Source: Pseudomonas sp. ATCC PTA-122608
GTDB lineage: Bacteria > Pseudomonadota > Gammaproteobacteria > Pseudomonadales > Pseudomonadaceae
Assembly (NCBI RefSeq): GCF_001952855.1
Contig: NZ_LPNO01000006.1
Location: forward strand, 73,388 to 137,387
DNA: 64,000 nt
Reading direction: 5' to 3'
Shown here: positions 21,062 to 29,397 of the stretch, piece by piece
How positions within the stretch are numbered: the first letter of the stretch is position 1
How the letters are laid out: each line of letters begins with the position of its first letter
Program-made: the position numbers and the translations under genes
Notes under the pieces: model-generated
The model's input: the letters and a program-made list of their open reading frames with translations, nothing else
Told to the model about the DNA's origin: nothing
The model's database searches: none

Positions 21062-21991
21062 ATGAATCTGAGCAAGGTCGATCTCAACCTCTTCATCGTC
21101 TTTGACGCGATCTACACCGAAGCCAACCTGACCCGCGCCGGGCAGATTGTGGGGATTACCCAGCCGGCGGTGTCGAACGCTCTGGCCCGCCTGCGGGAGA
21201 CCTTCAACGACCCGCTGTTCGTGCGTACCGCCCAGGGTATGGTGCCCACGCCCATGGCCCAGAACATCATCGGCCCGGTACGTAATGCGCTGTCGTTGCT
21301 GCGGGTGTCCGTGCAGGAAAGCCGGATTTTCAACCCGCAACAGGCCGCCAAGACCTACCGCATCAGCATGACCGACCTCACCGAAGCGGTGATCTTGCCC
21401 GCACTGTTCCAGCGCCTGCGCCGCCTGGCGCCGACGGTGGTGATCGAGAGCTTCCTGTCCAAACGCCGGGAAACCACCAAGGAACTGGCCGCCGGTCGCC
21501 TGGACTTTGCGGTGGATGCGCCGCTCAACACCGACCCGCAAGTACGCCATGTGAAGCTGATGGAAGACCGCTACGTGTGTGCCATGCGCAAGGGGCATCC
21601 GATGGCGGGCAAGGACAAGCTCACCCTGGATGACTACCTGTCGCTGACCCACATTCATATCTCCAGCCGGCGCAACGGCCTGGGCCACGTTGACCTGGCA
21701 TTGGGCAAGATGGGCCTGCAGCGCAAGATCGCTCTGCGTTCCCAACATTACTTGATGGCCTCGCAAGTGTTGCAGCAGACCGACATGGTGATGACCGTAC
21801 CGGAGCGGTTTGCCCGGCGCCATGAACTGCACTGGTTCAACCTGCCGGTAAATGATGTGCCCATGGTGGAAACCCATCTGTACTGGCACGAAAGCACCGA
21901 CCAGGACCCGGCCAACCGCTGGATGCGCGAGCAAATGATCGAGTTATGCCAGCAAGTGACGGCCCATGAGAAGAAGCTGGACAAACTGTAG
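21062..21991 (+). CDS. LysR-family transcriptional regulator
   Basis: A 309-residue regulator. The winged helix-turn-helix is at the N-terminus (LDLNLFIVFDAIYTEANLTRAG, then TQPAVSNALARLRETFNDPLFVR), followed by the two-lobed effector-binding domain. It is divergent from the acyl-CoA dehydrogenase gene and probably regulates it. The TAG stop codon at 21989-21991 lies inside a REP sequence (TGTAGGAGCGAGC), so the last codons and the stop were shaped by the repeat insertion. Confidence 0.92.
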   Translation: MNLSKVDLNLFIVFDAIYTEANLTRAGQIVGITQPAVSNALARLRETFNDPLFVRTAQGMVPTPMAQNIIGPVRNALSLLRVSVQESRIFNPQQAAKTYRISMTDLTEAVILPALFQRLRRLAPTVVIESFLSKRRETTKELAAGRLDFAVDAPLNTDPQVRHVKLMEDRYVCAMRKGHPMAGKDKLTLDDYLSLTHIHISSRRNGLGHVDLALGKMGLQRKIALRSQHYLMASQVLQQTDMVMTVPERFARRHELHWFNLPVNDVPMVETHLYWHESTDQDPANRWMREQMIELCQQVTAHEKKLDKL

Positions 21992-22017
21992 GAGCGAGCT
22001 TGCTCGCGAAAAACCTG
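21987..22017. repeat. Single REP sequence
   Basis: CTGTAGGAGCGAGCTTGCTC begins in the last codons of the LysR gene and supplies its stop. Only one REP arm is present, and no inverted partner is visible within 100 bases. Confidence 0.8.
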
Positions 22018-22077
22018 AGAGCGCCGCGTAAAAACCAGACAGCCCACGTTATCGTTAACGTTGCAGTGGCAATGCGC

Positions 22078-22093
22078 TTGACGTTAACGTCAA
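22078..22093. promoter_or_regulatory. LiuR operator upstream of liuR
   Basis: TTGACGTTAACGTCAA is a perfect 16-base palindrome located 44 bases before the liuR start. A second partial copy, ATCGTTAACGTT, lies near 22051-22062. It matches the sites at 26361-26376 and 26404-26419 and the published type of LiuR (MerR family) site in proteobacteria. Confidence 0.85.
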
Positions 22094-22136
22094 CCAGCCA
22101 TTAGCTTAACGCTCAAGACACTCCTTGAGCGCCCCC

Positions 22137-22535
22137 ATGAGCACGACCTACAGCATCTCCGACCTCGCCCGCGAGCTCGACATCACCACCCGCGCCATTC
22201 GCTTCTATGAAGAACAAGGCCTGCTGTCCCCGGAACGCCGGGGCCAGGAGCGCATTTACTCGCCCCGGGACAAGGTCAGCCTGAAGTTGATCCTGCGGGG
22301 CAAGCGCATCGGTTTCTCCCTGGCCGAGTGCCGGGAGCTGATCGAACTCTACGACCCCACCAGCGGTAACCAGAAACAGCTGCACAGCATGCTGGCGAAA
22401 ATCGCCGAGCGCCGCGAGCAGCTGGAACAACAGTTGCTGGACATCGAACAGATGAAGCTGGAGCTGGACACCGCCGAAGAGCGGTGCACCCAGGCGCTGG
22501 AACAGACCATTCAGGGCCAGGTTGGCCATTCATAA
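22137..22535 (+). CDS. liuR: MerR-family regulator of leucine/isovalerate catabolism
   Basis: A 132-residue MerR-type regulator with the N-terminal helix-turn-helix YSISDLARELDITTRAIRFYEEQGLL and a dimerising coiled coil (residues about 80-125). The N-terminus is nearly that of P. aeruginosa LiuR as I recall it. The ATG at 22137 is used. A TTG at 22125 would add four residues. It is followed 12 bases later by liuE, so the two form an operon. Matching palindromes lie in front of this gene and in the divergent promoter region of liuA, which indicates autoregulation and regulon control. Confidence 0.93.
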   Translation: MSTTYSISDLARELDITTRAIRFYEEQGLLSPERRGQERIYSPRDKVSLKLILRGKRIGFSLAECRELIELYDPTSGNQKQLHSMLAKIAERREQLEQQLLDIEQMKLELDTAEERCTQALEQTIQGQVGHS

Positions 22536-22547
22536 AAGGTAGCTGCC

Positions 22548-23447
22548 ATGTCCCTTCCCTCTCATGTGCGCCTGGTGGAAGTCGGTCCGCGCGACGGCCT
22601 GCAGAATGAAGCGCAACCCATCAGCGTCGCCGACAAGGTGCAATTGGTGGACGCCCTGAGCGCCGCCGGCCTGGGTTACATCGAAGTCGGCAGCTTTGTG
22701 TCGCCCAAGTGGGTGCCGCAGATGGCCGGGTCGGCCGAGGTGTTTGCGCAGATCCAGCGCAAGGCCGGGGTGACCTATGGCGCACTGGCGCCGAACCTGC
22801 GGGGTTTTGAAGATGCACTGGCGGCGGGCGTGAAGGAAGTCGCGGTGTTTGCGGCGGCGTCCGAGGCGTTTTCCCAGCGCAATATCAACTGCTCCATCAG
22901 CGAAAGCCTGGAGCGCTTCGTGCCGATCATGGACGCGGCCAGGCAGCATGGCGTGAGTGTGCGGGGTTATGTGTCGTGTGTGTTGGGTTGCCCCTATGAA
23001 GGTCAGGTCGCACCGGAACACGTCGCGGTAGTCGCTCGCGAGCTGTTTGCCATGGGCTGCTATGAGGTGTCCCTGGGCGATACGATCGGCACGGGCACTG
23101 CAGGCGCCACGCGGCGGATGTTCGAGGTGGTCGGCGCGCAGGTGCCACGGGACAAGCTGGCCGGTCACTTCCATGACACCTATGGCCAGGCCATCGCCAA
23201 TATCTACGCCAGTCTTGAGGAAGGTATCCAAGTGTTCGACAGCTCTATTGCGGGCCTCGGCGGCTGCCCCTATGCCAAGGGTGCCAGCGGTAACGTTGCC
23301 ACGGAGGATGTGCTGTACCTGCTCAATGGCCTGGGCATCGAGACGGGTATCGACATGGACAAGCTGATTCTGGCGGGTCAGCAGATTTGTACGGTGCTCG
23401 GCCGCCCCACGGGTTCGCGTGTGGCGAAGGCTCGTAGCGCCGGTTGA
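22548..23447 (+). CDS. liuE: Hydroxymethylglutaryl-CoA lyase
   Basis: Cleaves 3-hydroxy-3-methylglutaryl-CoA to acetyl-CoA and acetoacetate, the last step of leucine degradation (also called mvaB). The 299-residue TIM barrel contains VEVGPRDGLQNE near residue 7 (catalytic Arg and Asp), the VSCVLGCPYEG segment, the metal-binding HFHDTYGQA, and the glycine-rich GLGGCPYAKGASGN loop with its essential cysteine. AAGGTAGCTGCC precedes the ATG. It is cotranscribed with liuR, and the CrcY-type sRNA lies directly downstream. Confidence 0.97.
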   Translation: MSLPSHVRLVEVGPRDGLQNEAQPISVADKVQLVDALSAAGLGYIEVGSFVSPKWVPQMAGSAEVFAQIQRKAGVTYGALAPNLRGFEDALAAGVKEVAVFAAASEAFSQRNINCSISESLERFVPIMDAARQHGVSVRGYVSCVLGCPYEGQVAPEHVAVVARELFAMGCYEVSLGDTIGTGTAGATRRMFEVVGAQVPRDKLAGHFHDTYGQAIANIYASLEEGIQVFDSSIAGLGGCPYAKGASGNVATEDVLYLLNGLGIETGIDMDKLILAGQQICTVLGRPTGSRVAKARSAG

Positions 23448-23467
23448 GTAGCGCGCCTGTGACGATG

Positions 23468-23497
23468 TGTTACCTCGCGGCTACACATCGGGTAACA
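23468..23497. promoter_or_regulatory. Putative CbrB upstream activating sequence
   Basis: TGTTAC (23468-23473) and GTAACA (23492-23497) form an inverted repeat with 18 bases between. They lie about 80-110 bases upstream of a sigma54 promoter. The half-sites resemble those reported for CbrB at crcZ promoters. Assignment is by resemblance and position. Confidence 0.7.
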
Positions 23498-23544
23498 CGG
23501 GAACATATCTTGTCGCATTTCCTGAAGGAAATTTCCCGCTTAAA

Positions 23545-23557
23545 AATCAAGCCATTG
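23545..23557. promoter_or_regulatory. IHF-type bending site
   Basis: AATCAAGCCATTG matches the IHF consensus WATCAANNNNTTR exactly. It sits between the activator half-sites and the sigma54 promoter, where IHF normally bends DNA for enhancer contact. It is part of a palindrome (23543-23562). Confidence 0.6.
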
Positions 23558-23578
23558 ATTTTAAAGGACTTTACAAAG

Positions 23579-23594
23579 TTGGCACGGCTTCTGC
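23579..23594 (+). promoter_or_regulatory. Sigma54 (RpoN) promoter of the CrcY-type sRNA
   Basis: TTGGCACGGCTTCTGC carries GG at 23581-23582 and GC at 23593-23594 with the correct -24/-12 spacing. It matches the consensus TTGGCAC-N4-TTGC except for one base. Transcription should begin about 11-12 bases later, near 23605. Confidence 0.9.
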
Positions 23595-23604
23595 TATCTC
23601 TATT

Positions 23605-23985
23605 GCATAACAAGAATAAAAAGCACCAAACCTAATAAAAATAAGACGTAACGACTCTGACATAACAAAAACAACACGGCAGAGACGCAGCTAACAGATT
23701 TTTTTGGAGAAGATGTGCTTCGCAGGGTACGGCAGATGCCGAAACCCGCAACCGGATAGAGAAGAACAAAACTACCTTCAGGTAGCTACCCACTGGTTGG
23801 ATCGCGTGCGAAGAAGCAGATCAGCGCTCAAAAAAATACGTTTGCTCTTGACCCCGGATGGGGGTCGCCAAAAACAGCGGTAAAGGGCCACGGTTGCCAA
23901 AAACAACAACAGACCGCCCCTCAATAATAAAAAAAGAGCACGCAACGACAAATTAAAGGGGACCTTCGGGTCCCCTTTGTGCTTT
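23605..23985 (+). ncRNA. crcY: CrcY/CrcZ-family Hfq-sequestering sRNA
   Basis: An approximately 380-nucleotide RNA with no ORF. It contains repeated A-rich AANAANAA motifs that bind Hfq: AACAAGAATAAAAA (23609), AATAAAAATAA (23634), AACAAAAACAAC (23664), AAGAACAAAAC (23762), CCAAAAACAG (23868), AAAAACAACAACA (23899) and AATAATAAAAAAA (23923). It ends in a strong terminator. In Pseudomonas, CrcZ/CrcY RNAs are made from CbrB- and RpoN-dependent promoters and titrate Hfq/Crc away from catabolic mRNAs, relieving carbon catabolite repression. Placement next to the HMG-CoA lyase gene matches my recollection of crcY in P. putida. The boundaries are estimates from the promoter and terminator. Confidence 0.88.
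23955..23985 (+). terminator. Terminator of the CrcY-type sRNA
   Basis: AAAGGGGACC (23955-23964) pairs with GGTCCCCTTT (23969-23978) around a TTCG tetraloop, followed by TGTGCTTTC. This is a very stable intrinsic terminator. Confidence 0.9.
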
Positions 23986-24004
23986 CTCGGGGAGGGTGAT
24001 TTGG

Positions 24005-24685
24005 GTGTATATCCGTTGTTTGGGTGATGGCCTCCTATGGTTCCGCTCTTACAGCGGCTCACTTTTGAAAAGCGCAAAAGTAAGCAAAACGCTCTTGCCC
24101 CACCACTCGGCACCTCGCCTAGGCTCGGTGTGCCCTCACTCCGGCTTTGGAGCGTGGTTTAACGGGGCGCCTAAGATCAAGATCAAAAGCAGATCAAGGG
24201 CACAGCGGCCTCCCGGCCGGCTTGAGTGTGGTGAAGCAACAGCAACAGCAACAGAAAAACCAGAAGCGGGCACGGTCCAAATGTGGGAGCGGGCTTGCTC
24301 GCGAAGGTCGTTAACGATGACGCGGGCATCCTGATTCAACGCGGCGGTCTCAGGTTTTTCGCGAGCAAGCTCGCTCCTACAGAGAAGGAAGCCGGCCGGG
24401 AGGCCGCTGTGCTTTTGATTTTGATCTGACTGCCCCATTCAGCCCGAGGCCGAACGCAGGTATTGAGGAGCGGGTAAACCGGCAGGACGCCGGTTTAGCC
24501 GCGCCGGGCCATGGATGGCCCGTCGCGGCGGCCCGCGGAGCAATGCCGGAGCTGAGGGCACACCGAGCCTAGGCGAGGTGCCGACAGGCGGGGCAGAGCG
24601 TTTTGGTTACTTTTGCGCTTTTCAAAAGTGACCCGCTGTAAGAGCGGAACCCTAAGTAGCCGTTACCGCTGCAACGGATATGTAC
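24005..24685. repeat. Large modular intergenic repeat, copy 2 (inverted-repeat form)
   Basis: The A arm at 24039-24138 is inverted as A' at 24553-24652, about 100 bases each and nearly identical. Between them lie module C, a REPIN (24282-24381), an inverted start of C (about 24385-24430) and an inverted module B (about 24440-24550). The same modules occur at 735-1290, but there B lies directly after A and there is no right A' arm. No gene is visible in the element. Short ORFs here merely translate the repeats. Confidence 0.85.
24282..24381. repeat. REPIN
   Basis: TGTGGGAGCGGGCTTGCTCG at 24282 is paired with inverted GAGCAAGCTCGCTCCTACA ending at 24381. Its left arm is GGGAGCGGG and its right arm AGGAGCGAG, the same mixed arrangement as the copy nested in the repeat at 1111-1210. 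Confidence 0.9.
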
Positions 24686-24689
24686 ACCA

Positions 24690-26333
24690 TCAATCCTCCC
24701 CCTCCCCCTCCCCCAACTCCTCAATCATAATTTCCCGCATCCGAAACTTCTGAATCTTCCCCGTCACCGTCATCGGAAACTCATCCACAAATTTGAAATG
24801 CTTAGGCGTCTTGAAGTGCGCAATCCGACCCTTGCACCACGTCTGCAGCTCCAGCTCATTGGCCACATGCCCCGGATGAAACTTGACCCACGCCACAATC
24901 GCCTCACCATAGCGCTCATCCGGAATCCCGATCACCTGCACATCCGCCACCGCCGGGTGGGTGAAGAAAAACTCCTCCAACTCCCGCGGGTACACATTCT
25001 CGCCGCCACGAATAATCATGTCCTTGTTACGCCCGGCAATGCACACGTAGCCGTTTTCATCCATGGTCGCCAGATCGCCAGTGTGCATCCACCCCGCGTC
25101 ATCAATGGCCTCCCGAGTGCCGTCGGGGTTGTTCCAGTAACCGAGCATCACGCTATAGCCACGGGTGCATAACTCACCCACCTGCCCCCGAGCAACCGTG
25201 TTACCCGCCTCGTCGATGATCTTGCTTTCCAGCTGTGGCTGGGTACGACCGACGGTGGTCACCCGCCGCTCAAGGTCGTCATCCGGCCCGGTCTGCAACG
25301 ACACCGGGCTGGTTTCAGTCATGCCATAGGCAATCTGCACCTCACTCATGTGCATCTCGCTGATGACCCGGCGCATCACTTCGATCGGGCAGGTGGCGCC
25401 GGCCATGATCCCGGTGCGCAGGTGTGACAGGTCGAATTCAGCGCGGCGCGGGTGATCAAGCATGGCGATAAACATCGTGGGCACGCCGTAAAGCCCCGTG
25501 GCCCGTTCTTCGGCGACGGCGGTCAGGGTCAGCAACGGGTCGAAACCGTCATTCGGGTAAATCATTGTGGTGCCGTGGGTGATACAGCCCAGGTTGCCCA
25601 TCACCATGCCGAAGCAGTGGTATAGCGGCACCGGGATCACCAGGCGGTCTTGCGCGGTCAGGCCCAGGCTTTCGCCAACCATGTAGCCGTTATTGAGGAT
25701 GTTGTGGTGACTGAGCGTGGCGCCCTTGGGGAAGCCGGTGGTGCCGGAGGTGTACTGGATGTTGACGGGTTGATCGAAGTGCAGGCTGGCCTGGCGGGTG
25801 TGCAGTTGCTCGGGTGGAATGCCCGCGCCGAGCGCCGCCAATTGCGACCAGGGCGTGAACCCCGGGGGCGGGCTGGGATCCAGGCTGATGATGCCGCGCA
25901 GGTCGGGCTTCAATTCCTGCAGCATGCCGTGGTAATCGGAGGCCTTGAACGACCCCGCGCACACCAGCCACTGGCAACCGGACTGCTTGAGTACGTACTC
26001 CAGTTCGCTGCTGCGATACGCCGGGTTGATATTGACCAGAATCACGCCGAGCTTGGCGCTGGCAATCTGGCTGATGCACCACTCGGCGCAGTTGGGGGCC
26101 CAGATGCCCAGGCGGTCGCCGGTTTGCATCCCCATGGCCAGGAACGCACGTGCATGCAAATCAACCGTCTCTGCCAGTTGCCGCCAGGTATAGCGATGCG
26201 GTTGATGGCACACGACCAGGGCTTCGCCGTCGGGGTAGCGCGAAACCGTGTGATCGAAGGCTTGGCCGATAGTCATGGCCAGCAGGGCTTTGTCCTGAGA
26301 GCCACGGCTGTAGCTCTGATTCGATTGATCCAT
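24690..26333 (-). CDS. Acyl-CoA synthetase (AMP-binding) of the leucine/isovalerate regulon
   Basis: A 547-residue ATP-dependent acyl-CoA ligase. It has the AMP-binding P-loop [18 protein letters not shown], the YGMTETSP motif, [21 protein letters not shown], and the terminal lysine motif [12 protein letters not shown]. The ATG at 26331-26333 is chosen because AGGGG lies just upstream and the extra 49 residues of the longer frame run through the LiuR operators. It is divergent from liuA across two LiuR-type sites. It therefore probably activates a short or branched acid linked to leucine breakdown, such as isovalerate or acetoacetate. The substrate is inferred from context only. Confidence 0.9.
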   Translation of the reverse strand: MDQSNQSYSRGSQDKALLAMTIGQAFDHTVSRYPDGEALVVCHQPHRYTWRQLAETVDLHARAFLAMGMQTGDRLGIWAPNCAEWCISQIASAKLGVILVNINPAYRSSELEYVLKQSGCQWLVCAGSFKASDYHGMLQELKPDLRGIISLDPSPPPGFTPWSQLAALGAGIPPEQLHTRQASLHFDQPVNIQYTSGTTGFPKGATLSHHNILNNGYMVGESLGLTAQDRLVIPVPLYHCFGMVMGNLGCITHGTTMIYPNDGFDPLLTLTAVAEERATGLYGVPTMFIAMLDHPRRAEFDLSHLRTGIMAGATCPIEVMRRVISEMHMSEVQIAYGMTETSPVSLQTGPDDDLERRVTTVGRTQPQLESKIIDEAGNTVARGQVGELCTRGYSVMLGYWNNPDGTREAIDDAGWMHTGDLATMDENGYVCIAGRNKDMIIRGGENVYPRELEEFFFTHPAVADVQVIGIPDERYGEAIVAWVKFHPGHVANELELQTWCKGRIAHFKTPKHFKFVDEFPMTVTGKIQKFRMREIMIEELGEGEGED

Positions 26334-26360
26334 AACGACCCCTGTTGTCTTTTTTGTAGG

Positions 26361-26376
26361 TTGACGTAAACGTAAA
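26361..26376. promoter_or_regulatory. LiuR-type operator (acyl-CoA synthetase side)
   Basis: TTGACGTAAACGTAAA is a near-palindrome overlapping the -10 region of a minus-strand promoter. That promoter has TTGCAG (plus-strand 26392-26397) and TACGTT separated by 17 bases. Confidence 0.8.
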
Positions 26377-26382
26377 CTACGA

Positions 26383-26419
26383 TTGACAGGCCTGCAACGC
26401 AAGTTTACGTTAACGTAAA
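26383..26419 (+). promoter_or_regulatory. liuABCD promoter with overlapping LiuR operator
   Basis: TTGACA (26383-26388), 17 bases, then TACGTT (26406-26411) form a plus-strand promoter. The operator TTTACGTTAACGTAAA (26404-26419), a perfect palindrome, covers the -10 region. Confidence 0.8.
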
Positions 26420-26478
26420 GGTGATCGCCCTCCCCGGCGCATTGACCACACAAAAACAACGCTAGAAGGTGCCCGTCC

Positions 26479-27642
26479 ATGAGTTACCCCTCCCTGAACT
26501 TCGCCCTCGGTGAAACCATCGACATGCTGCGCGACCAGGTGCAGTCCTTCGTGGCCAAGGAGCTGGCGCCGCGGGCTGCGCAGATCGACATCGATAACCT
26601 GTTCCCCGCCGACATGTGGCGCAAGTTCGGCGACATGGGCCTGCTGGGCATCACCGTGCCGGAAGAATACGGCGGCGCCGGCCTGGGCTACCTGGCCCAC
26701 GTGGTGGCCATGGAAGAGATCAGCCGGGGTTCGGCTTCGGTGGCGTTGTCCTACGGCGCGCACTCCAACCTCTGCGTCAACCAGATCAATCGCAACGGCA
26801 CCCACGAACAAAAACTCAAGTACCTGCCCAAGCTGATCAGCGGCGAACACGTTGGCGCCCTGGCGATGAGCGAGCCGAACGCCGGTTCCGATGTGGTCTC
26901 CATGAAGCTGCGCGCCGATAAACGCGGCAGTGTGTATGTGCTCAACGGCAGCAAGACCTGGATCACCAACGGTCCCGACGCCAACACCTACGTGATCTAC
27001 GCCAAGACCGACCTCGAAAAGGGCGCCCACGGTATCACTGCATTTATCGTCGAGCGCGACTCGAAAGGCTTCAGCCGCAGCAATAAGTTCGACAAGCTCG
27101 GCATGCGCGGCTCCAACACCTGCGAGCTGTTTTTCGATGACGTCGAAGTGCCGGAAGAAAACATCCTCGGCGCATTGAATGGCGGCGTAAAGGTGCTGAT
27201 GAGCGGCCTCGATTACGAACGCGTGGTGCTCTCCGGGGGCCCGACCGGAATCATGCAGGCCTGCATGGATTTGATCGTGCCCTACATCCACGACCGCAAG
27301 CAGTTCGGCCAGAGCATCGGCGAGTTCCAGTTGATCCAGGGCAAGGTCGCCGACATGTATACCCAACTCAACGCCAGCCGCGCCTACCTGTACGCGGTGG
27401 CCCAGGCCTGCGAGCGCGGCGAGACCACGCGCAAGGATGCCGCCGGGGTGATCCTGTACAGCGCCGAACGCGCCACCCAGATGGCCCTCGACGCGATCCA
27501 GATTCTCGGCGGCAATGGCTATATCAATGAATTCCCGGCGGGCCGTCTGCTGCGTGACGCCAAGCTGTACGAAATCGGTGCCGGCACCAGTGAGATCCGG
27601 CGCATGTTGATCGGTCGCGAACTGTTTAACGAAACCCGCTGA
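26479..27642 (+). CDS. liuA: Isovaleryl-CoA dehydrogenase
   Basis: Oxidises isovaleryl-CoA to 3-methylcrotonyl-CoA using FAD. The 387-residue sequence has the acyl-CoA dehydrogenase motifs [18 protein letters not shown] and [17 protein letters not shown]. It also has the glutamate base in [17 protein letters not shown], whose position is diagnostic of the isovaleryl group, and the C-terminal [37 protein letters not shown] precedes the ATG. It is the first gene of liuABCD and only 14 bases separate it from liuB. Expression should be controlled by LiuR at 26361-26419. Confidence 0.97.
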   Translation: MSYPSLNFALGETIDMLRDQVQSFVAKELAPRAAQIDIDNLFPADMWRKFGDMGLLGITVPEEYGGAGLGYLAHVVAMEEISRGSASVALSYGAHSNLCVNQINRNGTHEQKLKYLPKLISGEHVGALAMSEPNAGSDVVSMKLRADKRGSVYVLNGSKTWITNGPDANTYVIYAKTDLEKGAHGITAFIVERDSKGFSRSNKFDKLGMRGSNTCELFFDDVEVPEENILGALNGGVKVLMSGLDYERVVLSGGPTGIMQACMDLIVPYIHDRKQFGQSIGEFQLIQGKVADMYTQLNASRAYLYAVAQACERGETTRKDAAGVILYSAERATQMALDAIQILGGNGYINEFPAGRLLRDAKLYEIGAGTSEIRRMLIGRELFNETR

Positions 27643-27656
27643 ACGGAGCGCGCACC

Positions 27657-29264
27657 ATGGCTACCCTGCACACCCAGCTCAACCCGCGCTCGGCGGAATT
27701 CGCCGCCAACAGCGCGGTGATGCTCCAACAGGTCGACGCCCTGCATACCCTGCTCGCCCAAGTGCAGCAAGGCGGCGGCGCCAAGGCTCAGGAGCGGCAT
27801 ACGTCCCGAGGCAAACTGTTGCCCCGCGAGCGGATCAATCGCTTGCTCGATCCTGGCTCGCCGTTCCTTGAACTCAGCCAACTGGCCGCTTACCAGGTGT
27901 ATGGCGAAGACGTGCCGGCGGCCGGGGTGATTGCCGGGATTGGTCGGGTGGAAGGCGTCGAGTGCATGATCGTCGCCAACGACGCCACCGTGAAAGGCGG
28001 CTCGTACTATCCACTGACGGTCAAAAAACACCTGCGCGCCCAGACCATCGCCGAGCAGAACCGCCTGCCGTGCATCTACCTGGTGGACTCCGGCGGCGCC
28101 AACCTGCCGCGCCAGGACGAAGTGTTCCCGGACCGCGAACACTTTGGGCGGATCTTCTTCAACCAGGCCAACATGAGCGCCCAGGGCATTCCGCAGATCG
28201 CCGTGGTGATGGGTTCCTGCACCGCCGGTGGCGCGTATGTCCCGGCGATGGCGGACGAAGCAATCATGGTGCGCCAGCAAGCCACGATCTTCCTCGCCGG
28301 CCCGCCGCTGGTGAAGGCGGCGACCGGTGAAGTGGTCAGCGCCGAAGACCTGGGCGGTGCCGATGTGCACTGCAAGATTTCCGGAGTCGCCGACCACTAT
28401 GCCGACAGCGACGAACATGCGCTGGCCCTGGCCCGGCGCAGTGTGGCCAACCTCAACTGGCGCAAGCTGGGGCAATTGCAACAACGCACGCCGCTGGCAC
28501 CGCTTTATAGCAGCGAGGAGCTGTACGGCGTGATCCCGGCTGACGCCAAGCAACCGTTCGATGTGCGCGAAGTGATCGCACGGTTGGTGGACGGCTCGGT
28601 GTTCGATGAGTTCAAGGCATTGTTCGGCACCACCCTGGTGTGCGGTTTTGCGCACCTGCACGGCTACCCGATTGCGATCCTGGCCAACAACGGCATCCTC
28701 TTCGCCGAGGCCGCGCAGAAAGGCGCGCACTTTATCGAGCTGGCCTGTCAACGCGGGATTCCGCTGCTGTTTCTGCAAAACATCACCGGCTTTATGGTCG
28801 GCCAGAAATACGAAGCCGGCGGCATCGCCAAGCACGGTGCCAAGCTGGTGACGGCCGTGGCGTGCGCCAAGGTGCCGAAATTCACCGTGATCATCGGCGG
28901 CAGCTTCGGCGCCGGTAACTACGGCATGTGCGGCCGCGCCTATGACCCGCGTTTCTTGTGGATGTGGCCCAACGCACGCATCGGCGTGATGGGGGCTGAA
29001 CAGGCGGCCGGCGTTTTGGTGCAGGTCAAGCGTGAGCAGGCTGAGCGCGCAGGCCAGGGTTTCAGCAGCAACGAGGAAGCCGCGATCAAGCAGCCGATCC
29101 TCGACCAGTACGAAACCCAGGGCCACCCCTACTACTCCAGCGCACGGCTGTGGGACGACGGCGTCATCGACCCGTTGCAGACCCGCGACGTGCTGGCCCT
29201 GGCCTTGTCCGCCGCGCTGAACGCCCCTATCGAGCCGAGCCGCTTCGGCGTGTTCCGCATGTGA
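27657..29264 (+). CDS. liuB: Methylcrotonyl-CoA carboxylase, carboxyltransferase (beta) subunit
   Basis: Transfers carboxyl from biotin to 3-methylcrotonyl-CoA, giving 3-methylglutaconyl-CoA. The 535-residue protein has the two crotonase-like halves of biotin-dependent carboxyltransferases: [23 protein letters not shown] and [15 protein letters not shown] in the first, and [25 protein letters not shown] and [20 protein letters not shown] in the second. It partners with LiuD, encoded two genes downstream. A REPIN separates it from liuC within the operon. Confidence 0.97.
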   Translation: MATLHTQLNPRSAEFAANSAVMLQQVDALHTLLAQVQQGGGAKAQERHTSRGKLLPRERINRLLDPGSPFLELSQLAAYQVYGEDVPAAGVIAGIGRVEGVECMIVANDATVKGGSYYPLTVKKHLRAQTIAEQNRLPCIYLVDSGGANLPRQDEVFPDREHFGRIFFNQANMSAQGIPQIAVVMGSCTAGGAYVPAMADEAIMVRQQATIFLAGPPLVKAATGEVVSAEDLGGADVHCKISGVADHYADSDEHALALARRSVANLNWRKLGQLQQRTPLAPLYSSEELYGVIPADAKQPFDVREVIARLVDGSVFDEFKALFGTTLVCGFAHLHGYPIAILANNGILFAEAAQKGAHFIELACQRGIPLLFLQNITGFMVGQKYEAGGIAKHGAKLVTAVACAKVPKFTVIIGGSFGAGNYGMCGRAYDPRFLWMWPNARIGVMGAEQAAGVLVQVKREQAERAGQGFSSNEEAAIKQPILDQYETQGHPYYSSARLWDDGVIDPLQTRDVLALALSAALNAPIEPSRFGVFRM

Positions 29265-29266
29265 CC

Positions 29267-29366
29267 TGTAGGAGCGAGCTTGCTCGCGATGGTCGTCAAT
29301 GCTGACGCGGGCAGTCTGGATGAATACGGCGCCCTCAGGTTTTTCGCGAGCAAGCTCGCTCCTACA
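29267..29366. repeat. REPIN inside the liu operon
   Basis: TGTAGGAGCGAGCTTGCTCG at 29267 and its inverted partner ending at 29366 occupy the liuB-liuC gap. The liuB stop codon is three bases before it and the liuC start 31 bases after. Confidence 0.92.
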
Positions 29367-29397
29367 ACATGCATCACATCATCATGGAGCTCCTTAC

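Noticed and set aside
24136..24438. Possible small protein genes in repeat copy 2
   Set aside because: The frames translate repeat modules and REP arms, and differ between the two copies.
27519..29126. Minus-strand ORF (535 codons) opposite liuB
   Set aside because: It is an antisense shadow. The plus strand has intact carboxyltransferase motifs.
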